Source: Deltaproteobacteria bacterium (lineage in GTDB: Bacteria; Desulfobacterota; DSM-4660; Desulfatiglandales; Desulfatiglandaceae). From it: 64,000 bases of DNA. The stretch lies in contig JAIPDI010000023.1 in NCBI GenBank assembly GCA_021737785.1, positions 1-64,000 of the forward strand, in the 5' to 3' direction. Each line of letters begins with the position of its first letter. Positions within the stretch are counted from its first letter, which is position 1. Position numbers and translations under genes: made by a program. The notes under the pieces are model-generated. The model worked only from the letters and a program-made list of their open reading frames with translations, did not search any database and was not told the DNA's origin. Below are positions 8,234 through 17,156 of the stretch, in pieces.

Positions 8234-9112
8234 CTACAGCTTCCTCAAGACCGCCATGGCCGCCCTCTTGACCCCCATCTCCGGATCCGAAAGCATCCCT
8301 TCGATCATCCCCTTAAGGGGTGAAAGGTCTTCTTTCCCGAATTCAGCCAGTTCTCTCAGGGCAAGGGCGCGGATCCGGGGGTCCGGATCCGAGAGGGACC
8401 GGACATACACCTCCAGATGGGACTTTGCGTCGGTTACCAGTCCAAGGAGCACCAGGGCATCAAAGCGGAGATCGTCATCATCATGATTTAGATATTCCAG
8501 ATAAACAGAGACCACCTGGTTTCTCCTGGAATAGAATCGCCACAGGTTGAACAAAATGGCCCGCTTCTGGTCCCGCGACCCATGTTCCAGTCTTTCCAGC
8601 ATGAGATTGAGGATCCGGTCATCGCGCAGATTGGCAAGAGCGTTGACCGCATTCTGCTGGACCCGGGTGTCCGGATCGTAGAGGCGTTCAATCAAGGGGA
8701 TGGCGGCCTGGGCGTTTCCTTCCCAGCCCAAGGCAAAGGCGGCGTTCAACCGCATGAGGGGATCCTCCCGGGTCAGGTCTTGAAGGAGGCGGTCGATGAT
8801 CGGCTGGGGATCTTTCAAAAACGGGAAGATGACGCTCAATTGAATGGAGGCGTCGTGCCGACTGCCCTCGGATTCATGGGGATCGATCATCATTTCGTAA
8901 AGGGGCCACGCCGCTTCCTGTTTGGCAAAGCTGCCGAGGAGCAGCATGATCTCGTGTTTCACACTGCGGTCGGCATGCTTCATTGCCTTTAGAAGCAGAG
9001 GGACCGCCTTATCCCGTTCCTCCAGAAACAGCTCTACGGAATCCAGATAGGGTTGGGCATGCTGGAGGACCTGCTCCCGGGTTTCAAAGGGTATCACCTT
9101 GATTCTGTTCAT
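8234..9112 (-). CDS. HEAT-repeat protein
   Basis: A 292-residue all-helical protein made of about seven HEAT/PBS-lyase-like repeats, seen as recurrent D-P-x-x-R and A-L-x-x-L spacings (for example DPDTRVQQNAVNALANL and DPDPRIRALALREL). These repeats form protein-binding scaffolds. No catalytic motif, signal peptide or membrane helix is visible. The ATG at 9112 (MNRIKVIPF) was preferred because the repeat domain begins soon after; an in-frame ATG at 9175 adds basic, unconserved residues. It converges with the cupin gene. The interaction partner is unknown. Confidence 0.72.
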   Translation of the reverse strand: MNRIKVIPFETREQVLQHAQPYLDSVELFLEERDKAVPLLLKAMKHADRSVKHEIMLLLGSFAKQEAAWPLYEMMIDPHESEGSRHDASIQLSVIFPFLKDPQPIIDRLLQDLTREDPLMRLNAAFALGWEGNAQAAIPLIERLYDPDTRVQQNAVNALANLRDDRILNLMLERLEHGSRDQKRAILFNLWRFYSRRNQVVSVYLEYLNHDDDDLRFDALVLLGLVTDAKSHLEVYVRSLSDPDPRIRALALRELAEFGKEDLSPLKGMIEGMLSDPEMGVKRAAMAVLRKL

Positions 9113-9289
9113 CTCAGCTCGTTTAGAAAGAGTTTGTTTCCGGATATCACATTGCCACCGAGGAAAACACCTCATATATTTTGGACCGCTACAGGGAATC
9201 GGATGCTGTTTTGGGCGAACATATGGTATTTTATTTTATTCCGCAACCCATTTTTCTTGGGCAAGACATAACAAACCACTCCTTTCTGC
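9113..9289. other. Divergent intergenic region
   Basis: A+T-rich stretch between the minus-strand HEAT gene and the cold-shock promoter. It should hold the HEAT-gene promoter, but no convincing hexamer pair was identified. Short open frames here look accidental. Confidence 0.4.
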
Positions 9290-9318
9290 TTGACTTTTCG
9301 TGAAAATGGGTTTATTAT
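9290..9318 (+). promoter_or_regulatory. Sigma-70 promoter of the cold-shock gene
   Basis: TTGACT at 9290-9295 and TATTAT at 9313-9318 are separated by 17 bases. Transcription from about 9325 gives a leader of about 120 bases, in keeping with the long 5' leaders of cspA-type genes, which fold in a temperature-dependent way in Enterobacteria. Thermo-regulation here is inference. Confidence 0.72.
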
Positions 9319-9445
9319 TCATTTTAATCATAAATGGCCCGCCTTTTTTCGGTGGGTCGGTTTCGCTCTGAAGGAAAGCTCCATTTGCTAAAGTGGCAAC
9401 CTGAAGTCTGGAACTATGAAAATTCTTTGAAAGGAGGGTGTCACA

Positions 9446-9646
9446 ATGGCTAATGGAACTGTAAAGTGGTTCAGCGACCAAAAAGGTTTTGGATTTATCG
9501 AGCAGGAAGATGGGCCGGATGTTTTTGTCCATCATTCGGCGATCAATGCGTCGGGTTTCAAGTCCCTCAATGAGGGCGATCGCGTTACCTTTGATGTAGA
9601 GCAGGGTCAGAAGGGGCCGGCTGCGGCGAATGTCACAGTAGTTTAG
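9446..9646 (+). CDS. Cold-shock-family RNA chaperone
   Basis: A 66-residue CspA-family protein of normal length. [12 protein letters not shown] carries RNP1 and VFVHHSAI carries RNP2, the nucleic-acid-binding strands of the OB fold. It binds single-stranded RNA or DNA and melts secondary structure. AAAGGAGG precedes the start. It is a single-gene transcript with its own promoter (9290) and a strong terminator (9674). The paralogue cannot be named by letter from sequence alone. Confidence 0.95.
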   Translation: MANGTVKWFSDQKGFGFIEQEDGPDVFVHHSAINASGFKSLNEGDRVTFDVEQGQKGPAAANVTVV

Positions 9647-9673
9647 ACCCGAATTTGATTTTTATTTAAAGCG

Positions 9674-9712
9674 GAGGCATTCCATTGATATGATGGAATG
9701 CCTCTTTTTTTT
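9674..9712 (+). terminator. Rho-independent terminator of the cold-shock gene
   Basis: A perfect 12-base-pair stem (arms 9674-9685 and 9693-9704, GAGGCATTCCAT and complement) with a 7-base loop is followed by eight T residues. Confidence 0.95.
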
Positions 9713-9944
9713 GAAGGGCAATTGGTCTTGATCGGTTCCGATCAGAGCGGTTGTCCCACGGGATCCAGGTCCACGGTTTTGCCTGCCCTGTCTTTTTAGC
9801 GTAGCGTATCTTTGAATCCGCCCGGCTCTCCGGATGGGCGCTGCAGTACGGACATGGGATAAGGCAGGCGCAGAGGTGTGGACTTATGCCCGTTTGAAAG
9901 GCATAATGACCCCGGTATCCTGAGAATCAAATTCGTTGGTATTG

Positions 9945-11768
9945 ATGAAAAGATCTCTTCTCCTCATTTCAATCTGCCTGGTAGGCGTGGTGCTGATCCT
10001 CAAGGAGGGCCGGATCGAGCGACCCTCCGGGGTATTGAAGGATGGGTGTCTCTTCTGCCATAAGGAGATGACAGATCCGGACCCCTCTCACCCGGTTCCT
10101 ATCTTTGGATGTGCGGTGTGTCACCTGGGAAACAGGTATTCATCCGACCGGGAAAGGGCCCACTTCGGCATTGTTCGCAATCCGGGCGATCTCCGCATCG
10201 TAGACAGAACCTGCGGGAAATCCGGCTGTCACCCGGATATGGCGGATCGGGTGAAAAAGAGCGTCATGGCCACAAACAGCGGGATGATCCAGATTATTCA
10301 AGAACAATGGCTTGAGAGGGCCGGCCCGGAAGATGCCTCTCCCATGGTTTCAGGCCTTCATGTCAGCGACCTCTACGAAAATACGCCGCCGTGGAACCTT
10401 GCCATTGACCATTATCGAAAGATGTGCGGGGGATGCCACCTTTGGAAGCCAAGGGGAGACGGAGGGGGGGAAGTCGCCAGGCGGGGCGGCGGGTGCAGCG
10501 ACTGTCACGCCCTGGATCAAGTGAAAAGGGAAGATCCAAACCTGAAAATGAACCAGCATCCTGTGATTACAACGAGGATCCCGTCAGCCAACTGTACCAA
10601 GTGTCACAACCGGTCTGCGAGGATCGGCCTCTCCTATTTCGGAAGATTCGAATCCGCGGGATACGGGACCCCCTACGAGGGGAGCGGCCTGAATCGCAGG
10701 AGGCTTTCCGGAAATCGATTTTTTATGGAACTTCAGGCAGATGTCCATTTCAGAAAGGCCGGCATGGAATGCATCGATTGTCATACGGCCACCGGATTGA
10801 TGGGGGACGGAAATGCCTATGATCGCATGAAAGACCAGCTGGACATTACCTGTGAGGCGTGTCACTCTCCTATGTTTTCCCTGATTGAAACCAGTGACTC
10901 TCTCGCCGGACGACTGGCCTTTCTCAACAAACGAGTCCCGGGCGTTGCGGGAAGATCGGTGGGCTTCACCAAAAAGGGAACCCCCATCTACAACCTGCAG
11001 GAAGAAGGCGAGGGGATCTTTTTCTACCGTAAAATGGATGGCTTCCCCATTGAAATGAATGTGCCATCGCCGGAGAAGCCGCATCATCGTCTAGGGGGGC
11101 ATGAACGTCTCTCCTGCCAGGCGTGTCACGCCGCCTGGATACCCCAGTGCTACGGATGCCACCTGACATACACGGAATCGGAAGCGCAGACAGACTGGCT
11201 GACCAGGGAAAAATCGCCCGGTAGATGGAAAGAGTCCCGTTCCTATATCCGGTTTTCAAGGCCTTCCCTCGGCATCAGAGATGATCGGGAGGCCTTCCCC
11301 CTCTCCCCATGCCAGATGTTTGTCTCTGTTATTGACGAGACAGGCGAATACCGGAAGGAGCGATCCTTCAAGGTCATTAATCTGTCGGCATTTGACCCCC
11401 ATACCACCGCCGCAAAATCAAGGACCTGTATTGAGTGTCATGAAGATCCAAAGGTCATGGGTTTGGGTGAGGGCATCCTTCATCAGAAAAATGGGAGGCG
11501 TGTATTCAGACCGACCGGTGATGCCGCCGACTCCGGCATGGGGCTTTCACATCCTTTAGACGCTTACGTGAATCTAGACGGGAAACCCCTCCAGACGGGT
11601 TTCAAGAACGGCGTAAGGCCTTTCACCGGAGATGAGATCGATCGGATCCTCGGGGTGGTGCCATGCCTGGGATGTCATCCGGCCTATGATGACCCGATCT
11701 ACCGGAACTTTCAGGAATCCAAGAGACGATTCCAAAGAGAAGAGGCGGGACTCCCATGTTTGAAATAA
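9945..11768 (+). CDS. Twelve-haem c-type cytochrome
   Basis: A 607-residue exported multihaem cytochrome. A hydrophobic N-terminal segment (LLLISICLVGVVLIL) serves as signal or membrane anchor. Eleven C-x-x-C-H motifs are visible (CLFCH, CAVCH, CGGCH, CSDCH, CTKCH, CIDCH, CEACH, CQACH, CYGCH, CIECH, CLGCH) plus one C-x4-C-H (CGKSGCH), giving up to twelve haems. It should act in periplasmic or outer electron transfer; substrate or partner is unknown. It overlaps the next cytochrome by 13 bases and shares a CIDCHT...MGDG block with it. ATG at 9945 is chosen over an upstream TTG at 9936; the ribosome site is weak in both cases. Confidence 0.85.
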   Translation: MKRSLLLISICLVGVVLILKEGRIERPSGVLKDGCLFCHKEMTDPDPSHPVPIFGCAVCHLGNRYSSDRERAHFGIVRNPGDLRIVDRTCGKSGCHPDMADRVKKSVMATNSGMIQIIQEQWLERAGPEDASPMVSGLHVSDLYENTPPWNLAIDHYRKMCGGCHLWKPRGDGGGEVARRGGGCSDCHALDQVKREDPNLKMNQHPVITTRIPSANCTKCHNRSARIGLSYFGRFESAGYGTPYEGSGLNRRRLSGNRFFMELQADVHFRKAGMECIDCHTATGLMGDGNAYDRMKDQLDITCEACHSPMFSLIETSDSLAGRLAFLNKRVPGVAGRSVGFTKKGTPIYNLQEEGEGIFFYRKMDGFPIEMNVPSPEKPHHRLGGHERLSCQACHAAWIPQCYGCHLTYTESEAQTDWLTREKSPGRWKESRSYIRFSRPSLGIRDDREAFPLSPCQMFVSVIDETGEYRKERSFKVINLSAFDPHTTAAKSRTCIECHEDPKVMGLGEGILHQKNGRRVFRPTGDAADSGMGLSHPLDAYVNLDGKPLQTGFKNGVRPFTGDEIDRILGVVPCLGCHPAYDDPIYRNFQESKRRFQREEAGLPCLK

Positions 11769-13534
11769 GGCCCCATCCCAGCAAGTCCGCCCTGAGGATC
11801 ATGGCGTTCTGGCTGGCGGTGACAGGGATTATTTTATGGAGTTCCGGCACCTTTCCCCAGACCCCGGCCCCGGAAAAAATCGACTATGCCGACTGCCTGA
11901 GGTGCCATCAGGGGATTGAATCCATCAGTGACAGGCACCCGTTTCCATGTGCTGACTGCCACCTGGTGCCCGGGGACAGAGACGCCAAGTCCCTCCCGGG
12001 GCATCAGAAAATCGTGCGGAATCCTTCGGCCCCTGACCGGGCAGCGGTGTTCTGCGGTCCATGCCATGAAACCGAAATCAAGATGGTTCGCAATTCCCTT
12101 CATTCGACCATGGCCGGGGTGATCAATCAGACGCGTTACCTTTGGGGGGCACAGGAGACGGCGGCCCCGGCCGCTTACGGGCTGAGCGGGCCCCTCAAGC
12201 CGTTGCCGGCTCCCCAATCCCTGGTCTATCCGGAAACCCCGGCCATGCTGGTGGATGATTTTTTAAGAAGGCGATGTCTCAGGTGTCACATCCACGGAAA
12301 AGGCCCGGAGGGCCCAGGACTCTACAGGGCAACCGGCTGCGCTGCGTGTCACGTGCTGTACAATAACCAGGGTCGATATGCGGGTGGCGATCCGGCCATC
12401 GGTTCCTCCAGACCCGGATACCCTGCCAGGCACGCCTTTACCACCCGGATCCCCAACGATCAATGCCTCCACTGCCACGCCCAAAACCATGTGGGCGCTG
12501 ATTACGAGGGGCTGTTCCAGCATGACACCAGCGACGTGTACCGGTCGCCCACGATAAACGGGAGCCCCGGACCGATGACCCATGGGCTGGATCATCACCG
12601 ACTGGCCAGGGACATCCACGCGGAAAGGGGCCTCTGGTGTATCGACTGTCACACCCGGAGCGATGTCATGGGGGACGGCCGCGTGTACAGTTGCCAGATG
12701 GAGGTCCCGAAACGGTCGTGCAGTGACTGCCACGGCGGATTTGGTGAAAAGGCCGCGGATATGACGAACCCGGCGATCCGGAAGGAGCCCTCCGGGCATC
12801 TGTTTATTTCCAAGAGTCATGGAAGAGAACACCGGCTGCCGAGTTTCCGTCCGGATTCCACCGGCCACAGGATCGAGGCCCACTCCAGGGTCCGGTGCAG
12901 CGCCTGCCACGCCCAGTGGTCGTTTCAGGATTATGGACTGAGCGTCATACGTGAAGACCGGATCCATGACTACAAGTGGCGGGATCTCAGCAACCAGGGG
13001 GATCCCCGGCTTCAGAAGAAATTGAAGGCCTATGCCGAGGGCCCGGATACAGCCTATCCGACATCTGTCGATTATCTGTCCGATTCGGAAAGGGAAGGGA
13101 TCTGGTCTGTGGGATGGCGCTTCAGGCGGTGGGAACCGATGCCCCTGGGCGTGGACCATGCCGACACATATGCCGTCCTGCGCCCCTTGTACCAGTACCT
13201 CATCTCCCACGTGGACCGCTGGGGGAATGTTCGTTTGGACAGCGTGGCCCCGCAAAGGGGGGACGGCTCAGGAAAGGGCTGGGCGTTCATGCCCCATGTG
13301 CCCCATACCACCGCCCCGTTCGGGCGGGCATGTACGGCCTGCCACATGAACCGCACGGCGGCAGGCCTCGGGATCCAGGATGCGCTGACCATGGACACGA
13401 TCCTTTCGGTCCCTTCGCCCCCGCCGGTAAAGGGGATGCGCCTGTTGAGTCCGGAAGAGCAAAAAAGACTGATCTCGCCGCCGGTCCGGTGGCATCGAGA
13501 GAGACTGAAGGCCCTTGCCGGCCGAAACAGGTGA
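11756..13534 (+). CDS. Ten-haem c-type cytochrome, paralogue of the preceding gene
   Basis: A 592-residue exported cytochrome with a hydrophobic segment at ~14-32 (IMAFWLAVTGIILW) and ten C-x-x-C-H motifs (CLRCH, CADCH, CGPCH, CLRCH, CAACH, CLHCH, CIDCH, CSDCH, CSACH, CTACH). Two blocks repeat the neighbour's layout: WCIDCHT followed by MGDG, and an H.R..CSACHA.W segment parallel to its SCQACHAAW. Duplication and divergence is therefore likely. The start at 11756 overlaps the upstream gene, so the two are made together. No oxidase, hydrogenase or membrane quinol partner is adjacent. The terminal acceptor is unknown. Confidence 0.85.
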   Translation: MFEIRPHPSKSALRIMAFWLAVTGIILWSSGTFPQTPAPEKIDYADCLRCHQGIESISDRHPFPCADCHLVPGDRDAKSLPGHQKIVRNPSAPDRAAVFCGPCHETEIKMVRNSLHSTMAGVINQTRYLWGAQETAAPAAYGLSGPLKPLPAPQSLVYPETPAMLVDDFLRRRCLRCHIHGKGPEGPGLYRATGCAACHVLYNNQGRYAGGDPAIGSSRPGYPARHAFTTRIPNDQCLHCHAQNHVGADYEGLFQHDTSDVYRSPTINGSPGPMTHGLDHHRLARDIHAERGLWCIDCHTRSDVMGDGRVYSCQMEVPKRSCSDCHGGFGEKAADMTNPAIRKEPSGHLFISKSHGREHRLPSFRPDSTGHRIEAHSRVRCSACHAQWSFQDYGLSVIREDRIHDYKWRDLSNQGDPRLQKKLKAYAEGPDTAYPTSVDYLSDSEREGIWSVGWRFRRWEPMPLGVDHADTYAVLRPLYQYLISHVDRWGNVRLDSVAPQRGDGSGKGWAFMPHVPHTTAPFGRACTACHMNRTAAGLGIQDALTMDTILSVPSPPPVKGMRLLSPEEQKRLISPPVRWHRERLKALAGRNR

Positions 13535-13628
13535 CCGAAGTAAATGCCCTCACGGGGCCACATTACAGACTTTACGCACAAAATACCGGGGGGCGCTGCA
13601 GTCATGAACGGGCACTCGAATTTTATAC

Positions 13629-13657
13629 TTGTCTTTTGGTTCCATTTGTGCTAAACT
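13629..13657 (+). promoter_or_regulatory. Possible promoter for the HNH gene
   Basis: TTGTCT at 13629-13634 and TAAACT at 13652-13657 with a 17-base spacer, in an A+T-rich pocket of an otherwise empty 240-base gap. The leader would be about 110 bases. Confidence 0.4.
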
Positions 13658-13776
13658 TATGTGTATCTATACCAAATGCATGTATGAAGGGGTATGTTTT
13701 GTATTACGTGGTTGCTGTCCGGTAAGGGGCACATGGTTTTTTTCAGCATTGGCACCGATTCGGCGGGTACAGGTAT

Positions 13777-14301
13777 ATGGAACAGGTCTTGCTTTTGAAC
13801 ATCACCTATGAGCCTCTCAAGATCATCAACTGGAAGAAGGCGATCACCCTCTCCATGCTGGGCAAGGTGGAGGTGCTTGAGGAATACGGGAGGGAGATCC
13901 ATTCGGTCAGTTTTACCATCAAACTGCCGTCCGTGGTCCGGCTCCTCAGGATGGTCAAGAAGCCGAAAAACGCCGTGAAATTCTCAAGGCAGAATATATA
14001 CGCCAGGGACAAATACCAGTGCCAGTATTGCGGCCGCAAACTCCCTGTGGAAGAGTTGAGCTACGATCATGTGATCCCCAAGTCCCGGGGAGGGAGGACC
14101 CTCTGGACCAATATCGTCACCTCCTGCATGGACTGCAACCGGAGAAAGGGGGGCCGCACCCCAAATGAAGCCAATATGACCCTGATCCGCCAGCCTGCCA
14201 GGCCCACATGGCTCCCCTCTCTCAGGATCACCATCGGGTTCAGGGAGGTCCCCACATCGTGGCGGGATTACCTCTACTGGAATGTTGAACTGATGGAATA
14301 A
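13777..14301 (+). CDS. HNH endonuclease family protein
   Basis: A 174-residue protein. The N-terminal half begins with the conserved VLLLNITYEPLKI block found in a widespread bacterial HNH subfamily. The HNH core follows: CQYCGR (zinc knuckle, first pair), LSYDHVIPKSRGG (catalytic H), W.N, and CMDCNRRKG (second pair). The architecture indicates a zinc-stabilised metal-dependent nuclease; these free-standing chromosomal copies have no settled role. It ends six bases from the convergent HIT gene. It is complete, and no phage genes surround it. Confidence 0.85.
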   Translation: MEQVLLLNITYEPLKIINWKKAITLSMLGKVEVLEEYGREIHSVSFTIKLPSVVRLLRMVKKPKNAVKFSRQNIYARDKYQCQYCGRKLPVEELSYDHVIPKSRGGRTLWTNIVTSCMDCNRRKGGRTPNEANMTLIRQPARPTWLPSLRITIGFREVPTSWRDYLYWNVELME

Positions 14302-14307
14302 GGGAAT

Positions 14308-14736
14308 TTATAGGGACTGTTTGATGGCCGCGGCAATTTTGGCCGCAGTCCCTTTGATCGCCTCCATGTCGCCCGGTTTAAGGTCCCAGGCTGCCACAGG
14401 AAGCTCAGGTCCTCCGGGGACCCTGGGGACCAGGTGAAGGTGATAGTGCAACACCACCTGGTTGGCACCGGGGCCGTTCAATTGAACGCAGGCCACCCCT
14501 GAAGGATTCAGGACCTTCCCTATCCCCTGAATCACCTTTTTGGATGCCAGATGAATGGCCGTCAGGTCATCGTCTGAAATCTCCCACAGATCTCTGGCGT
14601 GTCTCCTGGGAATGATGAGGGTGTGACCGGGTGAGATCGGATTGATGTCCTCAAAGGCCAGGACCTTCTCATCCTCATACACCTTGAAGCTGGGGATCTC
14701 GCCCTTCACAATTTTGCAGAAGATACACTCGTCCAT
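14308..14736 (-). CDS. HIT-family nucleotide hydrolase/transferase
   Basis: A 142-residue protein. CIFCKIVKGEIPS at the start and HYHLHLVPR near residue 104 (the H-x-H-x-H triad) define the HIT superfamily, HINT-like branch, which cleaves nucleoside phosphoramidates or related nucleotides. Length is normal. Its ATG overlaps the stop of the upstream small gene by one base (TAATG), so the two are co-translated. Confidence 0.88.
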   Translation of the reverse strand: MDECIFCKIVKGEIPSFKVYEDEKVLAFEDINPISPGHTLIIPRRHARDLWEISDDDLTAIHLASKKVIQGIGKVLNPSGVACVQLNGPGANQVVLHYHLHLVPRVPGGPELPVAAWDLKPGDMEAIKGTAAKIAAAIKQSL

Positions 14737-15068
14737 TAACCTTCCTCCTTGTCAGAGGGCTCCTGTTGCCCTTTCAGCGTACCCATCATCCCTTTAAGGT
14801 GAGATTTTATTGCATCGGTCAGGTCGGGGGCCTTCTTGATGTTCATGGCTCTCATCACATCATATGTCCCATCCTCGAACAGGACCGGCACCTGAACCAC
14901 ATAGTCGGGATGACGGCAGCAGCCGGGTGCAAAATAGTGCCCCGGCCGTTTTCCTTGCTTTCGTCTGCTTCCGGCCGTTGCGAGCATTGCCTCGGAAATC
15001 ACTATTCCGGGCTGTCCCGTAAATGCGGTTACCATGTCCCCTGTCTCGAACAGTCTCTTTTTCGCCAT
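14736..15068 (-). CDS. Small conserved-looking protein of unknown function
   Basis: A 110-residue protein that I do not recognise. It begins MAKKRLFETGDMVTAFTG, a beta-rich start, then has GHYFAPGCCRHPDYVVQVPVLF with two adjacent cysteines and two histidines that could bind metal, and a lysine-rich helix plus acidic tail. No signal peptide or membrane segment is seen. AGGAGG directly upstream fixes the start at 15068. It is cotranscribed with the HIT gene (one-base overlap). The Cys/His cluster is the only functional hint. Confidence 0.62.
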   Translation of the reverse strand: MAKKRLFETGDMVTAFTGQPGIVISEAMLATAGSRRKQGKRPGHYFAPGCCRHPDYVVQVPVLFEDGTYDVMRAMNIKKAPDLTDAIKSHLKGMMGTLKGQQEPSDKEEG

Positions 15069-15114
15069 CAATCCTCCTTTCCGAGAGTAGTCTCCCGTCA
15101 CCGACAAAAAAATC

Positions 15115-16161
15115 TTACCCCGATGGTCGAGGGATGTCGAGGATTTTCTTGTGGTGCGTCACCTCCCTTACCAGATGCCTGAGAGGGGAGATTTCCCGGT
15201 CGCTGATCTGATGGAGCAGGCCGTCAAGGGTATGTAACGCCGGGGGGATGTATGCCTCGAAATAAAGCTTGTTCATTACCTGTATCAGATGGGAAAAGGC
15301 TCCCAGCATCTGGAGGTTCCGTTGAACGGCGAGATAGGGATAGTATCTCTCAACTGCCCCGGCCCATGTAGAACTGTGGCCCTTGACCATGTCCAGATAA
15401 TGCTCATAGATGGTTTGCTGGTGCACTCGGGAAAGCCGGGTGTAGGGATCGATGATCAGGGAGGCCAGATCATAGCCAAGGGGACCCAGGCGCCCCCCCT
15501 GCCAGTCCACAAAACCGATTTCCCCCTTGTTAATCATGATGTTCCGTGACTGGAAGTCGCGATGGAGAAAAAAGCATGAATCCGCCCTGGAAGCGGTTTC
15601 CGCCAGATGGCGAAATCCGTGATCCAGCCCCGGCACGTCTCCGGAGAGCCCCAGATAGCGGCCCAGAAAGGCGTCTTTGAAGTAGTCCGCCTCATATCGC
15701 AGCATGACGGTCCGGTCATAACGCCCGGTCTGGCAGCACCACGAAGGGTCAAAGCCCGCTGCCCCCTCGACCTGGAGGAAAAAAAGATGCCCCAGCACCT
15801 TTTCGTATATGGGCAGGGGGTCCTCTCCGGAGGTGGCCGCATCCTGCAGGTGCGTTGATCCCAGGTCTTCCATGATGAACCAGCCGGAGGTAAGATCGTA
15901 TTCATAGATCTCCGGGACCGGAATCCCCTTCTGTCGGAGGTGCATGCCGATATTGAGATATGCATGGTTTTCGGCCCTGGCAGCGGGGTCATCAGGGGGA
16001 TTGGACATGGCGATGAGAGAGATCCCCGGGTTCTGCGTGGCGATCCGCCAGAAGATGCGCCTGGAGCCGTCCCCGGCAAGCCGCTGGAACCTGATCCGGT
16101 CCGGGGCATGGCCCCATGCCGTCAGGCGGCTCAGGAAGGCGTTTTTCAAGTCGGAGTTCAC
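15115..16161 (-). CDS. amgK: AmgK-like cell-wall amino-sugar kinase (APH family)
   Basis: A 348-residue aminoglycoside-phosphotransferase-fold kinase. FLHRDFQSRNIMI is the catalytic loop and GFVDWQGGRLGPLGYDL the metal-binding segment, both in the form typical of AmgK. AmgK phosphorylates N-acetylmuramate (and GlcNAc) at the anomeric position in peptidoglycan recycling. The start is a GTG at 16159-16161 overlapping the TGA of the upstream nucleotidyltransferase (GTGA); a longer in-frame reading would lie inside that gene. Pairing with a MurU-like enzyme strongly supports the role; substrate specificity is still inference. An antibiotic kinase is unlikely. Confidence 0.82.
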   Translation of the reverse strand: MNSDLKNAFLSRLTAWGHAPDRIRFQRLAGDGSRRIFWRIATQNPGISLIAMSNPPDDPAARAENHAYLNIGMHLRQKGIPVPEIYEYDLTSGWFIMEDLGSTHLQDAATSGEDPLPIYEKVLGHLFFLQVEGAAGFDPSWCCQTGRYDRTVMLRYEADYFKDAFLGRYLGLSGDVPGLDHGFRHLAETASRADSCFFLHRDFQSRNIMINKGEIGFVDWQGGRLGPLGYDLASLIIDPYTRLSRVHQQTIYEHYLDMVKGHSSTWAGAVERYYPYLAVQRNLQMLGAFSHLIQVMNKLYFEAYIPPALHTLDGLLHQISDREISPLRHLVREVTHHKKILDIPRPSG

Positions 16162-17060
16162 AGGACGCCCCCGATGAGGTTTTCCGTCACTGTCCGGGAT
16201 GACATCACCACGCTGTCCATCACCCGGACGCCCTTTTGGACGGTTACCCCTTCCCAGAGAACAGACCGGCCTATTTCCGCCGCCGCTTCGAGTATGGTTC
16301 CATGGCCCATGACCGCCCAGTCCGTAACCACGGCAGAGGGATGGATCCGGGAACCCGATCCGGACAGCCGGCGATTGCCGTGCAACGCCTCCTGGTTGGC
16401 GAGGAGATAACTGCGGATGGTCCCCACATCCCGCCAGTAATGCCCCTTTGAGACATGGGCCCGGATCGGATATCCCTTCCTGATCAGCCTCAGGTAACAA
16501 TCGATGATGCTGGAGAACCCGGTCGCCGGGATATGGGAGAGAAGGCCCGGTTCCATGATATGAATCCCTGTAAAGGCCAGTCTGTCGGGGCCGGGGGCCG
16601 CAGCGATATCCAGAATGTCAAGATCATGGTTTATGCGCACCTGGTTGAAAGGTTGGCAGTCATGAAGGATGAGGGTGGCCAGGTTGCCTTTCTCCTGATG
16701 GAATCGGAATGCCCGGACCAGGTCGATATCGGTCAGAACGTCGCTGTTCATGACGATAAAGGGCGCATGATCCCAGAATCCCTCGGTGTTTTTGATGCCC
16801 CCGCCCGTTCCCAGGATGCGTGTTTCCGCCTTGACCTGGATCTTGAGCCCGAAAGGCCGCCCGCTGTCCAGATGGGCCGCCAGCTGCTCTTTGTGATGAT
16901 GGGTGTTCACGATGAGTTCGTGAACACCGTATCGCCTGAGGTATTGGATGACCCGGTCGATCATCGGCCGGTTGCCCACCGGCATGAGGGGCTTCGGCCT
17001 TTTCAGGGTCAGGGGTCTCAGCCTCGTCCCGAGGCCGGCCGCGAGGATCATTGCCTTCAT
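16158..17060 (-). CDS. murU: MurU-like sugar-1-phosphate nucleotidyltransferase
   Basis: A 300-residue nucleotidyltransferase. MKAMILAAGLGTRLRPLT is the nucleotide-binding signature with KPKPLMPV-type sugar site residues following, and NSDVLTDID is the metal-binding aspartate region. The C-terminal ~70 residues form a short left-handed beta-helix-like tail. MurU turns MurNAc-1-P into UDP-MurNAc, bypassing fosfomycin-sensitive steps. The tail is longer than in the shortest MurU proteins, so a mannose-1-P guanylyltransferase is the main alternative. Gene coupling to an AmgK-like kinase and divergence from nagZ favour MurU. The ATG at 17060 begins exactly at the conserved motif. Confidence 0.75.
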   Translation of the reverse strand: MKAMILAAGLGTRLRPLTLKRPKPLMPVGNRPMIDRVIQYLRRYGVHELIVNTHHHKEQLAAHLDSGRPFGLKIQVKAETRILGTGGGIKNTEGFWDHAPFIVMNSDVLTDIDLVRAFRFHQEKGNLATLILHDCQPFNQVRINHDLDILDIAAAPGPDRLAFTGIHIMEPGLLSHIPATGFSSIIDCYLRLIRKGYPIRAHVSKGHYWRDVGTIRSYLLANQEALHGNRRLSGSGSRIHPSAVVTDWAVMGHGTILEAAAEIGRSVLWEGVTVQKGVRVMDSVVMSSRTVTENLIGGVL

Positions 17061-17093
17061 GACGTCTTTTTCCGTTGCATTTATGATGAAGTG

Positions 17094-17120
17094 ATTATAC
17101 ACCATAAACAGGCATGTCAA
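17094..17120 (-). promoter_or_regulatory. Promoter of the murU-amgK pair
   Basis: On the minus strand TTGACA (17120-17115) and TATAAT (17099-17094) both match consensus exactly; the spacer is 15 bases, shorter than ideal. It sits in the 96-base divergent gap with nagZ, so the two transcripts may be regulated together. Confidence 0.55.
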
Positions 17121-17156
17121 TGAATATTCCTCAAAAAATCGGAGGAACACCGATAG

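Noticed and set aside
15115-16161. Aminoglycoside resistance kinase
   Set aside because: The fold is shared, but the AmgK-type motifs and overlap with a nucleotidyltransferase point to cell-wall sugar recycling.
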